From: Promethearchaeota archaeon
GTDB taxonomy: Archaea > Asgardarchaeota > Lokiarchaeia > Sigynarchaeales > SOKP01
DNA: 25,314 bases
Reading direction: 5' to 3'
NCBI GenBank assembly: GCA_030620005.1
Contig: JAUXAJ010000035.1
Coordinates: forward strand, 1-25,314
Part shown: piece by piece, positions 22,266 through 25,314 of the stretch
How the letters are laid out: every line of letters begins with the position of its first letter
Position numbering within the stretch: the first letter of the stretch is position 1
Notes under the pieces: generated by a model
Database searches by the model: none
Told to the model about the DNA's origin: nothing
Seen by the model: the letters and a program-made list of their open reading frames with translations, nothing else
Program-made: the position numbers and the translations under genes

Positions 22266-23729
22266 TTATTCATCAAAACACAAAACTCCTGGATTTAACA
22301 CATTATTAGGGTCAAATATCTTTTTTACTTTTTTTAAAGCCATCTGAGTTGAATCATCATGCCTTTTATAAACTTCCTTTGCCAAAATACCATAGGGCCT
22401 GTTAAAAAACGCACCGGAATCCATTAATTTGGTACTTATATCTAAGAATTTCTCTTTAATATTCATTGTTTCCTCGTCATTAGAAGGATTATAATAAAGA
22501 TCAAACTCACAGTGATAAGAAGTTCCTTGGTTAATGGGTTGTATGTAAATTCCTAAATCTTGTGGAACTTCTTGTTCTACAAGCGATATAAATTCAGAAA
22601 TTTTTTCTAAATTAGTAATAAAAAAGATATCTTGATATCCACCTCTTAACCTTAATCTCCAGGGATCTTGTGTTGCTTGACTTAAAACTTGAATAAATTC
22701 ATTATCATTAATTTTTCTCTCACTTATTAGACTCGCAAGCCCTAGATCATCGATGATATTTCTAATATCTCCCTCCAGATATGAGATTTTATCATCTGCT
22801 AATTTTCCTCTTCCAGCAATAATATAAATTAAATTCCATTTCTTTATCCTTTTTACATGCTCATTTATCTCTTGTGAATTCTTTTTGACTAAACTAGCTA
22901 AATTTAAATTATTTAAAATTAACAACTCATCGCATAGGCGATATTTTATTAATTCATGTTGAAGATCAAATAACTCGGGAATAGTATTTGATTGAAGATG
23001 AAAAACTTTTTGAATTGTTGGAATTAACTCTAATTTAAGTGTAGCCCATGTAACAATCCCCAAACTTCCTTGAGCCCCTTGAATAACTCTGAAAGGACTA
23101 AATTGAGTAGGACCCATTGGATTTACTTGAGTTTGTCCTGCTGCCTGTTGTTGTTTGATTGTTCCTGGACCCGCAGCTGCACCAGTTCTAAAAAGATCTC
23201 CCGTTCCAAAAATAACTTCGGTACATAACAATGGATCAGAGCTATCCCAATAATAACGAGGAATAATTATTGGTTCTCTTTCAAGTGCGCTGGTTAAGAC
23301 AGATTTAGAACCTCGCGGATGGAGAGGTGATAATAATCTTAAGCCTTTACTTTGAAGTTCTGGAATTAACTCCCCGAATGTAACTCCAGGTTCAATCATA
23401 ACTACCCTGTTTTTTCTGTCAATATTGAGAATTTTTTTCATATTAGAAAGATCTAACACTACAGAATTATCCTTATGGGGGATAGTATCTCCATGATGAC
23501 GGGGACCAGAGCCTGAACTTATAGGGATAACAGAAAATTTCAATTCGTTTGCTAATTTTAAAATTTCTTCTATAATTTTAGTATTTGATGGCCATACAAC
23601 ATATTTTGGTGCTTTTTTAGGAAAAAAACTTAAATCCTTGGAATAATTTTTCAATAGATTAGGGTCGTCTGATATGTTTTTTGAGCTACAAACATTAACT
23701 AATTTCTGATACAATATATCTTCAGTCAT
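22266..23729 (-). CDS. FAD-linked oxidase (GlcD type)
   Basis: This is a second flavin dehydrogenase of the FAD-binding type 4 superfamily, 487 residues, close to the usual GlcD length. Visible features are VVWPSNTKIIEEILKLANEL (about 39-58), the FAD pyrophosphate region ISSGSGPRHHG, VVLDLSNMKKIL, VMIEPGVTFGELIPELQSKG, and VIQGAQGSLGIVTWATLKLE, with the family ending DPNNVLNPGVLCF. It is clearly a different paralogue from the gene at 19310, so the pair is not a recent duplication. It is the first gene of the FAD/Fe-S/FAD operon and diverges from the acyl-CoA ligase gene across a 263-bp promoter region. The substrate could be a 2-hydroxy acid, but the sequence does not decide this. Confidence 0.88.
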   Translation of the reverse strand: MTEDILYQKLVNVCSSKNISDDPNLLKNYSKDLSFFPKKAPKYVVWPSNTKIIEEILKLANELKFSVIPISSGSGPRHHGDTIPHKDNSVVLDLSNMKKILNIDRKNRVVMIEPGVTFGELIPELQSKGLRLLSPLHPRGSKSVLTSALEREPIIIPRYYWDSSDPLLCTEVIFGTGDLFRTGAAAGPGTIKQQQAAGQTQVNPMGPTQFSPFRVIQGAQGSLGIVTWATLKLELIPTIQKVFHLQSNTIPELFDLQHELIKYRLCDELLILNNLNLASLVKKNSQEINEHVKRIKKWNLIYIIAGRGKLADDKISYLEGDIRNIIDDLGLASLISERKINDNEFIQVLSQATQDPWRLRLRGGYQDIFFITNLEKISEFISLVEQEVPQDLGIYIQPINQGTSYHCEFDLYYNPSNDEETMNIKEKFLDISTKLMDSGAFFNRPYGILAKEVYKRHDDSTQMALKKVKKIFDPNNVLNPGVLCFDE

Positions 23730-23900
23730 AATTTTTTATTCTCCAATATTATATCTTCTTAAATATTATTCCTAAATTAGCGAAATTTTTCCCGATATTA
23801 AGAATTTAATATAAAATTTTTAGAGTGAATTTAATTTAACAATTGTTATTATATCTTTTTATTGATTTAAATACTTTTCAAAATTTACTTAGGAAAAACA

Positions 23901-23908
23901 TTTAAATA
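23901..23908 (+). promoter_or_regulatory. TATA box for the acyl-CoA ligase gene
   Basis: TTTAAATA preceded by an A-rich BRE-like GGAAAAACA lies in the divergent region 23730-23992. The predicted transcript start near 23930 leaves a leader of about 60 nt that ends in a Shine-Dalgarno sequence. Confidence 0.5.
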
Positions 23909-23980
23909 GAACTTGATTATATTCAATTTAACTAATAATTAATAAATAAATATTAAAAAAATTATAAAATTATTAAAAAT

Positions 23981-23984
23981 GGAG
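23981..23984 (+). promoter_or_regulatory. Ribosome binding site deciding a TTG start
   Basis: GGAG at 23981-23984 is 8 nt before the TTG at 23993-23995. The nearby ATG (23979-23981) runs into TGA after two codons, and the in-frame GTG (23984-23986) overlaps the GGAG itself, so TTG is the best start. Confidence 0.55.
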
Positions 23985-23992
23985 TGATTTTT

Positions 23993-25314
23993 TTGAATAA
24001 TCAATTAGATGAAGAGTGTCCGATAGATTTAAAAAAAGGACTTGGCAAGTTCGATTCTCCAAGTACTTGGGTACAACCTAATCGGTTATGGACGAAGACT
24101 TATCCCGAATGGATGCCTAAAACTCTAGATTACGAGACCCTTGAAAAATTAAATGGTCTATTCTGCATATTAAAATTAGCAGCACTACACTTCCCAAACA
24201 ATATTGCTGTTTATTTTAAGCCAAAAGAAGAAAAATATTCTTATCGAGAAATTCTAATTCATTCCTTAAAAATTGCATCGGCATTGAAAGCACTTGGCGT
24301 CAAGAAAGGAGATCCTGTAGCATTGAATTCTAAGAATTGTTCAGAATTTATTGTTGCAATGTGGGCTTGCACAAAACTTGGAGCAATTTTAGTCCCGATC
24401 AATCCTTTATTTAAGAAACATGAAGTTTTTCACATTTTTAATGATTGTGGGGATATTAAAACTGCAATAGTCCATGAAAAAAATTTAAAACTATATAAGC
24501 GATCAAGTAAGGAACTTGGCCTTGAAAAAATCGTTCTGATAAGAGAAGATAAGAACGTGGAAAAAGAAATAAAAATTGCTGATGATGTTGAGCTGATTTT
24601 TTTTCATGAATTGCTTAACAGTTATGAGCCTTTAGATGAAAAAACCTCAATAAACATGAAAGAAGATATTTTTTGTTTGTTATATACAGGAGGTACGACC
24701 GGGCTACCCAAGGGAGTAATGGTAACACATTTTAACGTTGTAAGTAATATTAATCAACTGTTACATTTTGGAGAAGAATTCTCTGAGGAAATGTCTGAAA
24801 AAAATTTAGGAAGGCTTTCATTTGTAAACGTTTTACCTTTATGTCATTCTTTTGGTGTAATTTCAACATTAACATATTCTGCAGCTGCTTGTCAATTAAT
24901 AATCTATGATTCCTTTGATATTCCTTCAATACTTAAGACAATTGAAATGTATGAAGTAGAAAACTTCTCTGGTATACCTACAATGTATATCATGATTGCG
25001 AATCACCCTGATTTTAAGAAACGAGATTTAACCTCATTAAATAACGTAATAACTGCAGGTGCGGCACTTGCTCCGGCTTTTGCGAAACAATGGAAAGAAA
25101 TAGCAGGAGTTGAAGTTAGACAAGGATATGGATTAACTGAATGCAGTCCAGGTACTCATTTGCAACCTCAAAGATGGGCGAAATGGATTCCTAACTCAAT
25201 AGGGTTGCCGATACTAGATACAGATGTAAAAATTGTAAATCCAGACACATTAGATGAATTAGAGACAGGACAAGACGGAGAACTTTTAATTAGAGGACCA
25301 CAAGTTATGAAAGG
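23993..25314 (+). CDS. AMP-forming acyl-CoA synthetase/ligase (partial, C-terminus off the window)
   Basis: This adenylate-forming enzyme would convert a carboxylic acid, ATP and CoA to acyl-CoA, AMP and pyrophosphate. The frame is open to the edge, giving 440 residues. The ATP-binding P-loop YTGGTTGLPKGVMVTH lies near residues 230-245. Further motifs are LPLCHSFGV (A4 region, about 280), TAGAAL, and YGLTE (A5, about 379-383). The beginning (residues 1-45) contains a Trp-rich segment, and domain IV with its catalytic Lys lies beyond the window. It resembles long- or medium-chain fatty acyl-CoA ligases, but similar enzymes activate aromatic acids. It starts at TTG with a good ribosome binding site and is divergent from the FAD/Fe-S/FAD operon, which suggests a shared substrate pathway. 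Confidence 0.9.
   Translation, partial: MNNQLDEECPIDLKKGLGKFDSPSTWVQPNRLWTKTYPEWMPKTLDYETLEKLNGLFCILKLAALHFPNNIAVYFKPKEEKYSYREILIHSLKIASALKALGVKKGDPVALNSKNCSEFIVAMWACTKLGAILVPINPLFKKHEVFHIFNDCGDIKTAIVHEKNLKLYKRSSKELGLEKIVLIREDKNVEKEIKIADDVELIFFHELLNSYEPLDEKTSINMKEDIFCLLYTGGTTGLPKGVMVTHFNVVSNINQLLHFGEEFSEEMSEKNLGRLSFVNVLPLCHSFGVISTLTYSAAACQLIIYDSFDIPSILKTIEMYEVENFSGIPTMYIMIANHPDFKKRDLTSLNNVITAGAALAPAFAKQWKEIAGVEVRQGYGLTECSPGTHLQPQRWAKWIPNSIGLPILDTDVKIVNPDTLDELETGQDGELLIRGPQVMK

Noticed and set aside
1..25314. CRISPR array or phage region
   Set aside because: No regularly spaced repeats with unique spacers, and no integrase, capsid, terminase or Cas genes were seen on either strand.

Overview
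The window looks like chromosome from an AT-rich archaeon, most likely an Asgard archaeon of the Lokiarchaeia type. This is inferred from three things. There is a eukaryote-like Ras/Rab-type small GTPase (10363-10905). The metabolic genes are archaeal in style: a CoA-dependent 2-oxoacid:ferredoxin oxidoreductase, the alpha subunit of an ADP-forming acyl-CoA synthetase, and an eIF2B-like protein. The upstream sequences are archaeal too, with TATA boxes 25-60 nt before starts, at least one apparently leaderless gene, and TTG starts. No rRNA, CRISPR array or transposase is visible.

Layout. 1-1566: minus-strand ABC exporter pair (FtsX/MacB-type permease, cut by the window edge, and its LolD/MacB-type ATPase). 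1773-4112: porA and a fused porG-porD; the TPP-binding beta subunit is absent. 4233-5651: GPH-family sugar symporter ending in a hairpin terminator. 5801-6259: DIP1984/septicolysin-like coiled-coil protein. 6260-6721: an odd, more GC-rich stretch with a degenerate tRNA-like segment, short direct repeats, a UUCG-loop hairpin and a 37-codon ORF. 6722-7261: MJ0936/YfcE-type phosphodiesterase, apparently leaderless. 7294-8481: membrane-anchored M28 peptidase. 8595-10109: terpenoid-cyclase-fold (QW repeat) protein and PaaI-type thioesterase. 10363-10905: small GTPase. 11050-11973: eIF2B-like protein. 12082-12895: HepT/MntA (HEPN/nucleotidyltransferase) toxin-antitoxin pair whose toxin is split by a one-base frameshift. 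12997-15761: convergent ADP-forming acyl-CoA synthetase alpha subunit and acyl-CoA dehydrogenase. 15871-16993: a membrane protein, a 55-residue protein and a winged-helix regulator, the last with no standard start codon. 17404-18115: VapBC-like pair whose PIN protein has lost two acidic residues. 18165-18941: alpha/beta hydrolase with a frameshifted N-terminus. 19310-23729: two FAD-linked oxidases flanking a CCG-domain Fe-S oxidoreductase. 23993-end: divergent AMP-forming acyl-CoA ligase, cut by the window edge.

How the genes fit together (inference). Much of the window suggests acyl-CoA and 2-oxoacid metabolism. The acyl-CoA ligase activates a carboxylic acid, the acyl-CoA dehydrogenase oxidises an acyl-CoA, the 2-oxoacid:ferredoxin oxidoreductase makes acyl-CoA and reduced ferredoxin, and the ADP-forming synthetase recovers ATP from acyl-CoA. 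The FAD/Fe-S/FAD cluster would be a 2-hydroxyacid or other flavin-dependent dehydrogenase passing electrons through Fe-S and CCG centres.

The most notable points are the FAD-FeS-FAD plus ligase cluster, the decayed tRNA-like/RNA-like island at 6.3-6.5 kb, and several broken or startless genes. Two of the lesions are one-base indels in A-runs, so either real decay or homopolymer errors in the assembly must be considered.
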